A DNA stretch of 47,247 nt from Betaproteobacteria bacterium (lineage in GTDB: Bacteria; Pseudomonadota; Gammaproteobacteria; Burkholderiales; SG8-41): the NCBI GenBank assembly GCA_025363435.1, contig JANYDY010000024.1, positions 1 through 47,247 on the forward strand, in the 5' to 3' direction. Below are positions 17,903 to 25,141 of this stretch, piece after piece. The position numbers and the translations under genes are program-made. Every line of letters begins with the position of its first letter. The stretch's first letter is position 1. The notes under the pieces were generated by a model that searched no databases, was not told the origin of the DNA, and was given only the letters and a program-made list of their open reading frames with translations.

Positions 17903-18364
17903 TCAGACTTTCAATTCCGCACATTTCGCCGCCAGCCGCTCTGAAAAATCCGCGGTCATTTTTTTGACCACCATGCCGGCACCCGCTTCGACTACCGAAG
18001 ACAGCCGGCCGGAAATTTCCACTTTCGCCGCGATCTCGACGAGCGAACCCGCCGGCTCGCCCTGTTCGAGAACCTTGAATGTCATCGATGCATTAAAGCG
18101 CGTGCCGCCCTGATTGTCCTTGCCGCGCGAACTAACCTTGCCGGTCATCGTCGCTGCATCGAGCTCGAGCCCGACACGCGCTTTGAACGTAACCTTGGCC
18201 GGGCCGAACTTGACGATTACGCCGGCATCAAACGTGCCGTCTTCGTGCGTTTCGCCGATCGATGCACCTGGCACGCAATCAACGACCGCTTCCGGATGCG
18301 ACAGCAGTTCCCACACGGTCTGTGGCGCTGCCGGCGCGTAGACCTGTTCGTTGACTTCAATCAT
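17903..18364 (-). CDS. CoxG-like SRPBCC-domain protein (carbon monoxide dehydrogenase subunit G family)
   Basis: 153 residues. The START/SRPBCC-type opening is EQVYAPAAPQTVWELLSHPEAVVDCVPGAS, followed by FDAGVIVKFGPAKVTFKA and a C-terminal helix VVEAGAGMVVKKMTADFSERLAAKCAELK. This pattern matches the CoxG family, whose members accompany molybdenum hydroxylases and may anchor them or help maturation. No molybdenum hydroxylase genes are in the window, so the usual partner is missing or elsewhere. Confidence 0.8.
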   Translation of the reverse strand: MIEVNEQVYAPAAPQTVWELLSHPEAVVDCVPGASIGETHEDGTFDAGVIVKFGPAKVTFKARVGLELDAATMTGKVSSRGKDNQGGTRFNASMTFKVLEQGEPAGSLVEIAAKVEISGRLSSVVEAGAGMVVKKMTADFSERLAAKCAELKV

Positions 18365-18511
18365 ATCGGGGATTACTTGTGGTTATATTGTTATATGCAG
18401 CGCCTGCCGGGGGCGGGCGGCGATTTGCCGGAGTTCATGCAAGCGCCAGCCGTTATTATGCTACGGTCCGGATGATTCGTCAGGAACTTGAATAATGCAG
18501 GGGCAATTCCT

Positions 18512-19516
18512 TTGAGCACGCAGCGGCGCCGAATACACTTTGCCGCAGCCGCACTGCTGGCGGCGAGCCTCGCCGGCTGCGGCCCCCTGCGCGAACTCAT
18601 CACGCCGACTGCGCCTGCAGTAAGCGGCGAATGGGCAGTGCTGCTCGACGGCATACACAGTTTCGAACGCGGCATCGGTTTTTCCGCGACGTCCAATTTT
18701 GCCGACGTCTCGAACGATCAAGTGTCATTTGCCCATTGCGGTCATGTTCCGCGCCTGATACTGCCGTGGTCGTACGAAGATCCAGCAATACACTGGGGCA
18801 ACGCCGACAGCGAAAGCGAGTGCCGCGCGCTGGCGCCGGACGACGATATCTACTTTCGCCGGCTCGAAGCAAAGGGCGAATCGGAGACGCCAGTCACGCG
18901 CGCCATGCTCGCCGGCAAACTCGACCGTTTTGTCTATCTCGTTATCCACGAAGATTGCCACGATCAATTCAATCTGCCCTACGGCGTAGAAGAGGCGCTG
19001 TGCGATTTCATCACGCACCAGGCGATGATCGTCTTTGCCGAGCAGAAATATCCGGCTTTCTCGCGCGAACAACGCGCGATCCGCCGCTATGCCGAAACGC
19101 AGGCCGTACTAGCGCATGCCACCATCGATTGGTACCGTCAATTGGAAGCACTCTACGCGCGCCACCAGCGCGGCGAGATCAGCGCGGACGCGCTGCTGCG
19201 CGAACGCGCCACACTGTTTGTCAGCGCCGAACAACCGCTCGGCTTCGGCAAAGGCGAACTCAATAACGTGAGCCTTGCCAGCAACATGACCTACAGCCGC
19301 TATTACCCGCAGATCGAAGAAGCATTCGAGATGAACGGACGCGACCTTGCACGCACGGTGGCATTTTTCAGGAAACTGGATGCCGCCAAGCCGCTGGCGG
19401 CGGCGGTGCAGAAACAGCAGCGCATTGATGATGCGCGCAGCGTCGAATTTCTGCGCGCTTACGAAAGCACCATCATCGAAAAGCTACGCGCCGCATTGCG
19501 CGGAGGCGCTCTCTAG
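18512..19516 (+). CDS. Lipoprotein with HExxH zinc-protease-like motif
   Basis: About 334 residues from a TTG at 18512, chosen because GCAGGGG lies about 8 bases upstream; a TTG at 18488 would add eight residues. The N-terminus is a lipoprotein signal (RRRIHFAAAALLAASLAGC, lipid-modified Cys at 23). Residues 142-150 read YLVIHEDCH, an HExxH zinc-binding motif, followed by GVEEALCDF with acidic residues that could supply the third ligand. It resembles predicted aminopeptidase-type lipoproteins only loosely. The helical C-terminal half (RRYAETQAVL...) has no recognised domain. Most likely a membrane-anchored periplasmic metallopeptidase-like protein of unknown substrate. Confidence 0.65.
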   Translation: MSTQRRRIHFAAAALLAASLAGCGPLRELITPTAPAVSGEWAVLLDGIHSFERGIGFSATSNFADVSNDQVSFAHCGHVPRLILPWSYEDPAIHWGNADSESECRALAPDDDIYFRRLEAKGESETPVTRAMLAGKLDRFVYLVIHEDCHDQFNLPYGVEEALCDFITHQAMIVFAEQKYPAFSREQRAIRRYAETQAVLAHATIDWYRQLEALYARHQRGEISADALLRERATLFVSAEQPLGFGKGELNNVSLASNMTYSRYYPQIEEAFEMNGRDLARTVAFFRKLDAAKPLAAAVQKQQRIDDARSVEFLRAYESTIIEKLRAALRGGAL

Positions 19517-19535
19517 GGAGGCTCTGAACAACCAC

Positions 19536-19629
19536 CATTCGCCCTGAGCCTGTCGAAGGGCGAATGTTCCAGAACTTTGATTCTACGCGGCTCTCCGTTC
19601 ATGGTTCGACAGGCTCACCACGAACGGAG
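19536..19629. repeat. Pair of palindromic repeats sharing an inverted 13-mer
   Basis: Two hairpins lie between convergent genes. The first (19536-19566) has arms CATTCGCCCT/AGGGCGAATG. The second (19593-19629) has arms CTCCGTTC/GAACGGAG. Their loops carry the exact inverted 13-mer TGAGCCTGTCGAA (19545-19557) and TTCGACAGGCTCA (19605-19617). This is a widespread betaproteobacterial repeat type (recalled, not searched). It may also serve as the transcription end for both neighbours. Confidence 0.75.
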
Positions 19630-19647
19630 GGGAAATTCAAAACTTCC

Positions 19648-20133
19648 CTAGGCGATGGTGAGGCCAAACGCGGCACGCCAGACCCCGGTGCTATCGCGTT
19701 CGAGCTGCGCCACGCTGTCGGTGGCGCGATTGGATTCGCGCGTGAAATAAAGCTCATGCACGCGCAGATCGTGCGCCGGGTGCGTCACCAGATACGAGAG
19801 GTGGGGCGCCTGGCCGAGGGCCGCCGCCGGCGCCAGGGTCACCAGCACAAAACGTCCGTCGGCGTCGGTGGTGGTGCGCACCGGTGTGGCATCGGCATGC
19901 CAGGCCTCAATTACAGCGCCGGCGAGCGGCTCGCAACCAGAGCCGAGAACCCGCCCCGACAAAACCAGCTTGTGCCCGGCGCCATTGGCGCCGAATGCAT
20001 TTTGCGATGCAGCAACGAGGCCGCCGCCGCATTGCGCGGCAAATACGCCGGCCGGCGCAAGCACGCCTGCTGCGCCGGCCATCATGATCTGCCGGCGCTT
20101 GATCGAAATGCTGTTGGTATGTTTACGTTTCAC
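19648..20133 (-). CDS. Tat-type exported protein with intradiol-dioxygenase-like beta fold, probably degenerate
   Basis: 161 residues from a GTG at 20133, chosen because GAGGAG stands six bases upstream; the ATG at 20160 has no such site. The N-terminus has a twin-arginine-like signal (SIKRRQIMMAGAAGVLAPAGVFA). The mature part follows the intradiol ring-cleavage dioxygenase pattern: LVLSGRVLGSGCEPLAGAVIEAWHADA, TTTDADGRFVLVTLAP and VHELYFTRESNRATDS. However, the WQADxxGxY tyrosine and the paired RPxHxH histidines are not clearly present, and the protein is short. It may be a non-catalytic relative. Confidence 0.6.
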   Translation of the reverse strand: MKRKHTNSISIKRRQIMMAGAAGVLAPAGVFAAQCGGGLVAASQNAFGANGAGHKLVLSGRVLGSGCEPLAGAVIEAWHADATPVRTTTDADGRFVLVTLAPAAALGQAPHLSYLVTHPAHDLRVHELYFTRESNRATDSVAQLERDSTGVWRAAFGLTIA

Positions 20134-20179
20134 GGTTTTCTCCTCGCCATTCACTATCACGGGCTATCCGCCCTTGTCT

Positions 20180-20201
20180 GCGCGCGGGTCCGCCCGCGCG
20201 C
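20180..20201. repeat. GC-only hairpin in divergent intergenic region
   Basis: A perfect 9-bp stem (20180-20188 GCGCGCGGG with 20193-20201 CCCGCGCGC) around TCCG, in the 257-bp gap between two divergent genes. No T-tract follows. The function is unknown; no promoter could be read with confidence around it. Confidence 0.5.
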
Positions 20202-20390
20202 TGTAACCATGATCATACGCCGGGTTGGGTGCAAAGTGATAGTTTGCCGTGCGCGGCGGCTTGGACTAACATGCCGGACAAGTACAGGCAGGCGCGCGGC
20301 ACACGCGCCATGCTTCGCAGCGGTAGAAACAAGCGCTGCCGCAATAACAATTCAAATCCATGTGCCTAATGATTCGACGAGGGGAAAGTT

Positions 20391-21320
20391 ATGAAACTGC
20401 TCTGCTTTAACGACTATCGCATCGGCGTGCTCAAAGGCGACAACGTGGTGGATATTACCGCGGTCATTCAGAACATTCCGCACAACGGCCCGGGCGACCT
20501 GATGAACCGCATGATCGAGCGCTTCGCCGATGTGCGCGGCCGCATTGATTCAGCAGTTGCCGCCGGTAGCGGCCTGCCGGTCAAACAGGTCAAGCTGCGC
20601 CCGCCGCTGCCGAAACCCGTCAATATCGAATGCATGGCGGTGAATTACATGGAAGACGGAACGCGCAAGGCGCCGGCGCCGATCAATGCCTTTCACAAAT
20701 CGCCGAGCTGCCTGATCGCGCACGGCGAAACCATGGTGCTGCCGGACATACCCTCGACCATTTTCGAAGGCGAAGCTGAACTCGCACTGGTCATCAGCAA
20801 AGCGGCAAGCAATGTGCCGGCCGCCAAGGCGATGGAATACATCTTCGGTTACGTCAATTTCATCGACGGCTCGGCGCGCGGCGTGATTCCGCCGGGCAAC
20901 AGCTTCTATCAGATGAAATCGCGCCAGACCTTTGCGCCGATCGGCCCCTATCTGGTTACCGCTGACGAAGTGAAGGATCCGCACAATATTCAGGTCAAAC
21001 TGTGGGTCAACGGCACGCTCAAACAGAATTACAACACCTCCGACATGGCGCACAAGATTCCGCGCTGTATCGAATGGATGACGCAGATTCACGATCTCGA
21101 AGCCGGCGATATTCTTGCCACCGGCACCAATCATCGCGGTCTCTCGGCATTCATGGACGGCGACACCGTCGATCTCGAATGTGAAGGCATGGGCAAGCTG
21201 ACGATCAAGGTGCGCGATGACCTCAAACGCACGTGGTCGCGCGAAACGCGTCTTGACCGCGAGGTAAAAGGTCTCGAGGGAACGACACCGCAACTGACCG
21301 GGAAATACGCCAAAGCGTAA
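20391..21320 (+). CDS. Fumarylacetoacetate hydrolase-family protein
   Basis: 309 residues with GAGGGGAAAG upstream of the ATG. The metal site of the FAH fold is seen as E128 and E130 in FEGEAELALVIS and D159 in YVNFIDGSARG. The closing motif GDILATGTNHRGLSAFMDGDTVDLECEGMGKL is typical of the family's C-terminus. Members cleave C-C bonds of beta-diketo acids or decarboxylate or hydrate products of aromatic meta-cleavage pathways. The position normally reading NDVTARD is IDGSARG here, so the substrate may deviate. A perfect terminator follows. Confidence 0.85.
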   Translation: MKLLCFNDYRIGVLKGDNVVDITAVIQNIPHNGPGDLMNRMIERFADVRGRIDSAVAAGSGLPVKQVKLRPPLPKPVNIECMAVNYMEDGTRKAPAPINAFHKSPSCLIAHGETMVLPDIPSTIFEGEAELALVISKAASNVPAAKAMEYIFGYVNFIDGSARGVIPPGNSFYQMKSRQTFAPIGPYLVTADEVKDPHNIQVKLWVNGTLKQNYNTSDMAHKIPRCIEWMTQIHDLEAGDILATGTNHRGLSAFMDGDTVDLECEGMGKLTIKVRDDLKRTWSRETRLDREVKGLEGTTPQLTGKYAKA

Positions 21321-21341
21321 TTTACCGTTCGGCAATGGCTG

Positions 21342-21373
21342 AAAACGGCGCGGAATTTCCGCGCCGTTTTTTT
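21342..21373 (+). terminator. Rho-independent terminator of the FAH-family gene
   Basis: A perfect 13-bp stem (21342-21354 with 21358-21370, AAAACGGCGCGGA) with a 3-nt loop and a run of seven T to 21373. It abuts the stop codon of the convergent gene, so it probably serves both. Confidence 0.93.
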
Positions 21374-22245
21374 CAGCGCGCCACCGTCTGGTCAGGGAAA
21401 AATTCACGCAGCATGTATTCCTCCAACTGGCCGTTGTCGCGCATGCGCGCCGACAGTGTCACCGTGCGACCGCGCGATTCCCAGCGGAAATCCTCGCTTT
21501 CGTATTCACGGATGAGGGCGATCATCTTGCGCACCACGGCAATGCGGATGTCACTGTTATTGCCTTTGCTGATTTCGATGATCTGCAGGGTCTTGCGGCG
21601 GATTTCGCGGTTCCAGCCGTAGAACGCGACCTCGGCATCACTCAAACTCATACGCCGGATCTGGAAAACGCCGCCGCCGGCCGCCGGGTCGTAGCCGAAT
21701 ACCGCTTGCTTCGGCGTGAGATTGGCTGCGGTAATGCGCTTCGCACGTTCGGCATCGGTCTCCGACGACGCCGACGCAATCAATCCCGGTGACGGTTGTT
21801 GCAGCGATCCCGCTTCGCGCGCGCGTCGGCGCGCCTCTACCAATGCGGCAAAGTCATCCGTGGGCAGTGGCGGTGGCCGCGACGGCGCCGCCTCTACAGG
21901 TGGCGCCGTCGCAGTTTGCACGGGCGCAGACTGCGGCTTGTTCACGGCGATTACCGGCGCTGTCTGTGCAGGCGAACGTTTCGGCTGCGGCGGCCGTGCG
22001 ATGACTTTCGGCGCCGGTTCAGGCGGCGGTTCGGGCGGCGCCAAACGCGCTGCCGGTGCAGCGAGACGCACCGCCAGCCGTCCGCTGTTTGCACCCTGCT
22101 CGGGTTCATCAGCCGTCATATGATGCAGTGGCGACACCACTTTCCAGAACACTGCCACGTGTATCAGTATCGACAGCGCCAGCGTTAGCCAGAAACGCGG
22201 GATCGTGATGCCCTCGCGCGGCCGCGCATATTGATCGATCATCAT
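21373..22245 (-). CDS. Inner-membrane protein with TonB-like N-terminus and proline-rich spacer
   Basis: 290 residues. A single N-terminal membrane helix (about 18-37, FWLTLALSILIHVAVFWKVV) contains S25-x-x-x-H29, the SxxxH pattern by which TonB contacts ExbB/ExbD. It is followed by a periplasmic proline/alanine-rich stretch (about 60-130, PPEPPPEPAPKVIARPPQPK) and a folded C-terminal part (about 165-290, GYDPAAGGGVFQIRRMSLSDAEVAFYGWNREIRRK...). That last part does not look like the TonB C-terminal domain. No exbB/exbD genes are nearby. Its stop overlaps the terminator of the convergent gene. The function is unknown; an energy-transducing or cell-envelope role is inference. Confidence 0.65.
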   Translation of the reverse strand: MMIDQYARPREGITIPRFWLTLALSILIHVAVFWKVVSPLHHMTADEPEQGANSGRLAVRLAAPAARLAPPEPPPEPAPKVIARPPQPKRSPAQTAPVIAVNKPQSAPVQTATAPPVEAAPSRPPPLPTDDFAALVEARRRAREAGSLQQPSPGLIASASSETDAERAKRITAANLTPKQAVFGYDPAAGGGVFQIRRMSLSDAEVAFYGWNREIRRKTLQIIEISKGNNSDIRIAVVRKMIALIREYESEDFRWESRGRTVTLSARMRDNGQLEEYMLREFFPDQTVAR

Positions 22246-22263
22246 CGGCTGCGGCGGCTTTCG

Positions 22264-23238
22264 CTACTCGGCTTTGACGCCGGCGCGACGCACCACTTCG
22301 GCCCAGCGCTCAAGATCGCTCACCATCAAGCGGCCGAATTCTTCGGCACTGCTGGCGCGCGCATCAACGCCCTGACTGGACAGCCGCTCGCGCACATCGG
22401 GCGCATTGATCGCGGCGACAATCTCCGCATTCAGGCGCTGCGTGATTTCAGGCGGCAGTTTGGCCGGCCCGACAAAACCGTACCAGAGGCTTGCTTCGTA
22501 GCCGGGCACGCCGGCCTCAGCCACCGTCGGCAATTCGGGCAGTGCCGGCGAGCGCGCCGCACCCGTAGTGGCGAGCGCGCGCAGGCGGCCGGTGCGCACA
22601 TGCGGCACCATCGACAAACTAGTGCCGAAACTCATCGACACCTGGCCACCGATCAGATCAGACACCGCCAGCGACATGCCCTTGTACGGAATGTGCACCA
22701 TCTGCGTTTTGGTCATGGTTTCGAACAAGGCCCCGGCCAGATGGCCCGATGCGCCGACACCGGCCGAGACATAAGTCAGTTGTCCCGGACGCGCTTTTGC
22801 AATCGCAATCAGTTCGCGCACGTTCTTCGCCGGAATCGACGGATGCAAAGCCAGCACCATCGGGCTCGAACCGGCGAGCGAGAGCGGCGTGAAATCCCTG
22901 ATCGAATCGAAGGGTAGCTTTTTGTAAAGGCTCGCGTTGACCGCATGCCCGCTCGGAATCAGCGTGATGGTGTAACCATCGGGCGCCGCGCGCGCCGCCG
23001 CTTCGGTGCCGATAATGCCGTTCGCACCCGGGCGGTTTTCAACAATCACCTGCTGCTTCATGCTCTCGGTCATTTTCTGCGCGACTGCGCGGCAGATGCC
23101 GTCGTTACCGCCGCCCGGCGGAAAAATCGACAGTATGCGGATCGGCTTCGCCGGATAAACGCCCTGCGCTGCCGCCGGCAGCACCGGTGCAAACGCAAGC
23201 ATTGCTGTGAGCAGCGCCGGAGTTCGTGTCATTTTCAT
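22264..23238 (-). CDS. Bug/TctC-family solute-binding protein
   Basis: 324 residues from the ATG at 23238 (MKMTRTPALLTAMLAFAPVLPAAAQ), which gives a standard signal peptide; the longer reading to 23298 only adds a basic tail. Mature protein: GVYPAKPIRILSIFPPGGGNDGICRAV, VIVENRPGANGIIGTE, PDGYTITLIP and HIPYKGMSLAV. It stops 18 bp before the start of the TonB-like gene, so both are probably cotranscribed. This is the only obvious tie of that gene to transport. Confidence 0.9.
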   Translation of the reverse strand: MKMTRTPALLTAMLAFAPVLPAAAQGVYPAKPIRILSIFPPGGGNDGICRAVAQKMTESMKQQVIVENRPGANGIIGTEAAARAAPDGYTITLIPSGHAVNASLYKKLPFDSIRDFTPLSLAGSSPMVLALHPSIPAKNVRELIAIAKARPGQLTYVSAGVGASGHLAGALFETMTKTQMVHIPYKGMSLAVSDLIGGQVSMSFGTSLSMVPHVRTGRLRALATTGAARSPALPELPTVAEAGVPGYEASLWYGFVGPAKLPPEITQRLNAEIVAAINAPDVRERLSSQGVDARASSAEEFGRLMVSDLERWAEVVRRAGVKAE

Positions 23239-23384
23239 GCTTCGGCTTTCATCAACCTTACGCGTTTTGCGTATAAGCTTGCGGATTCCGCCTGCCATTG
23301 CGCAGAGTCGGTGATTTTAAACCGCCACTGCGGAAATGGGTTACTCTTGCGCGCTGCGGAATCGGCCACGGAGGAGGACGAATC

Positions 23385-24776
23385 ATGCGTCAGTGGAAAC
23401 TTTTTGCAACGATTGCGGTCGCGGTCGCGTCTGCATTGTTGAGCACCGGATGCGCGGGGCCGCAAACTGATAACGCGGCCGGCACCACAACGGTATACAG
23501 CGGCGCACGCCTGCTCACCGGTGACGGCACGGTGATCGACAACGCAGTGTTCGTGGTCATGAACGGGCGCTTCGCCGGCGTCGGCCACGACGGCGAGACG
23601 GCACTGCCGGCGGGCGCAGCGCGCGTCGATCTCGGCGGCAAAACCGTGATCCCGGCGCTGCTCGATGCGCATTCGCACATCGGTTACATGAACAATCTGA
23701 CCAGCGGGCCGCAGAACTACACGCACGAAAACATTCTCGACCACATGAACCGCTTCGCCTATTTCGGCGTCGCCGCCAGCATGGCAATGGGCACCGACTT
23801 CGGCGAGCTGCCGTTTCAATTGCGCGCCGAGATGGAAGCCGGGCGTTATCCGGCTACCGCGCGCTTTCTCACTACCGGCAAGGGTCTCGCGCCGATCGAT
23901 GAAATCCGCCCCGACAACATGCGCCATTCGGCAACGCTGGTGACAACCACGGAGGACGCGCGGCGCGAGGTGCGCGAACTGGCGGCGCGCAACATCAAGA
24001 TCGTCAAGACCTGGGTCGACAGCCGCGGCGGCAGCGTGCGCAAGCTCACACCGGATGTTTACACCGCCATCATCGACGAAGCGCACAAACACAATATGCG
24101 CGTCGCAGTGCACGCGACCGGGCTTGCCGACGTCAAAGCGCTCATACGCGCCGGCGTCGACGGGCTTGCGCACATGGTGAACGATGTCGACGACGAATTG
24201 ATCGAACTGCTCAAGACGCATCCAAACACTTATTTCACGCTCTGTCTCGGCGGCCCGCGCCGCCTTGTTTATGCACCGTGGATCGATCCGCCACATCCGT
24301 TGATCAGCGAAACGGTACGCCCCGAACAGATCGAACGCCTGCGCAAGCGGCTTGCCGGCATCAAGCCCGACGCCCGTGCACGCGCGCAAGCCGCGTGGGA
24401 CAAGCTCGCGCGCGGCGTGACGCGCGTCAATGCGGCCGGCATCACCATCGGTGTCGGCACCGACGGCGGCGGCCAGAACGGCGACCAGTTCGTCGGCTGG
24501 ACCATGCATACCGAACTCGAAAACATGGTTGCCGCCGGCATGACGCCGGGTCAGGTCATCGTCGCCGCCACGCGCACGTCAGCGCGCATCATGGGTCTCG
24601 ACGATCTCGGCATGGTGGCAAGCGGCAAGAGCGCGGATTTTGTGGTGCTCGATGCGAACCCGCTCGATGACATCACTAATACCCGGCGCATCAACAAGGT
24701 GTTCCTGCGCGGAGGCGAAGTGCCGCGCGCGGCGCTCGCCGCGGCGTGGCAGGCGCAAACCACCGTAGCAAAGTAA
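23385..24776 (+). CDS. Amidohydrolase-superfamily lipoprotein
   Basis: 463 residues from the ATG at 23385 with GGAGGA a few bases upstream. The lipoprotein signal ends LLSTGC (Cys23). Metal ligands of the imidazolonepropionase/prolidase-like amidohydrolases are visible: H96-x-H98 in LLDAHSHIG, the lysine in NIKIVKTWVD, H in AVHATG and AHMVND, and the aspartate in VGTDGGGQNG. The C-terminal composite domain includes GKSADFVVLDANPLDDI. It is therefore a membrane-anchored periplasmic cyclic-amide or peptide hydrolase; the substrate is unknown. Confidence 0.85.
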   Translation: MRQWKLFATIAVAVASALLSTGCAGPQTDNAAGTTTVYSGARLLTGDGTVIDNAVFVVMNGRFAGVGHDGETALPAGAARVDLGGKTVIPALLDAHSHIGYMNNLTSGPQNYTHENILDHMNRFAYFGVAASMAMGTDFGELPFQLRAEMEAGRYPATARFLTTGKGLAPIDEIRPDNMRHSATLVTTTEDARREVRELAARNIKIVKTWVDSRGGSVRKLTPDVYTAIIDEAHKHNMRVAVHATGLADVKALIRAGVDGLAHMVNDVDDELIELLKTHPNTYFTLCLGGPRRLVYAPWIDPPHPLISETVRPEQIERLRKRLAGIKPDARARAQAAWDKLARGVTRVNAAGITIGVGTDGGGQNGDQFVGWTMHTELENMVAAGMTPGQVIVAATRTSARIMGLDDLGMVASGKSADFVVLDANPLDDITNTRRINKVFLRGGEVPRAALAAAWQAQTTVAK

Positions 24777-24790
24777 GCGCGCAAAGAGAG

Positions 24791-25133
24791 TAGCCCGGAA
24801 GGAGCGCAGCGTATTCCGGGGCAGCCCGCATTGATCCCGGATTACATTTCATTCCATCCGTGTGGCGCAGGCGCCTCGCCTGCGCGAAGCACCATGCTCA
24901 ACTTTTGCAATGGTGATTTGACGCAGGCCGCATTTTCGAAAATAAAGCCTGTGCCACAACATCTGACCAGCTTCAGGGATAAATTTGGTGCAATGCGCTC
25001 CGCTTATCGCACCCTACGAAACTGCAAAACGCTTTTGTAGGTCGGATAAGCGAAGCGTCATCCGACGAATATCGGACTTTTACTGCTCGCGGAATTCATT
25101 CGGCGGAAGGCGCTGCGCTTTTCCGCCCTACAA
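24791..25133. repeat. Cluster of five short palindromic (REP-like) repeats in a 365-bp gene-free gap
   Basis: Hairpins: 24791-24822 (CCCGGAA/TTCCGGG), 24865-24885 (GCGCAGGCG/CGCCTGCGC), 24987-25016 (GGTGC/GCACC, ending in CCCTAC), 25036-25067 (GTCGGA/TCCGAC, beginning GTAG) and 25098-25133 (GGCGGAA/TTCCGCC, ending CCCTAC). Four share a loop core of the type AGCGnAGCG and three share the GTAGG/CCTAC edge, so they are variants of one repeat superfamily. The first has a 25-bp identical inverted copy at 35687-35711. No open reading frame in this gap looks real. Confidence 0.8.
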
Positions 25134-25141
25134 AACCAACT

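Noticed and set aside
23235-24509. 424-codon open frame antisense to the amidohydrolase
   Set aside because: The histidine- and arginine-rich composition and lack of any motif show it to be a shadow of the metal-binding amidohydrolase gene.
24791-25133. CRISPR array
   Set aside because: The repeats differ in sequence, alternate in orientation and have uneven spacing; no cas gene is present.
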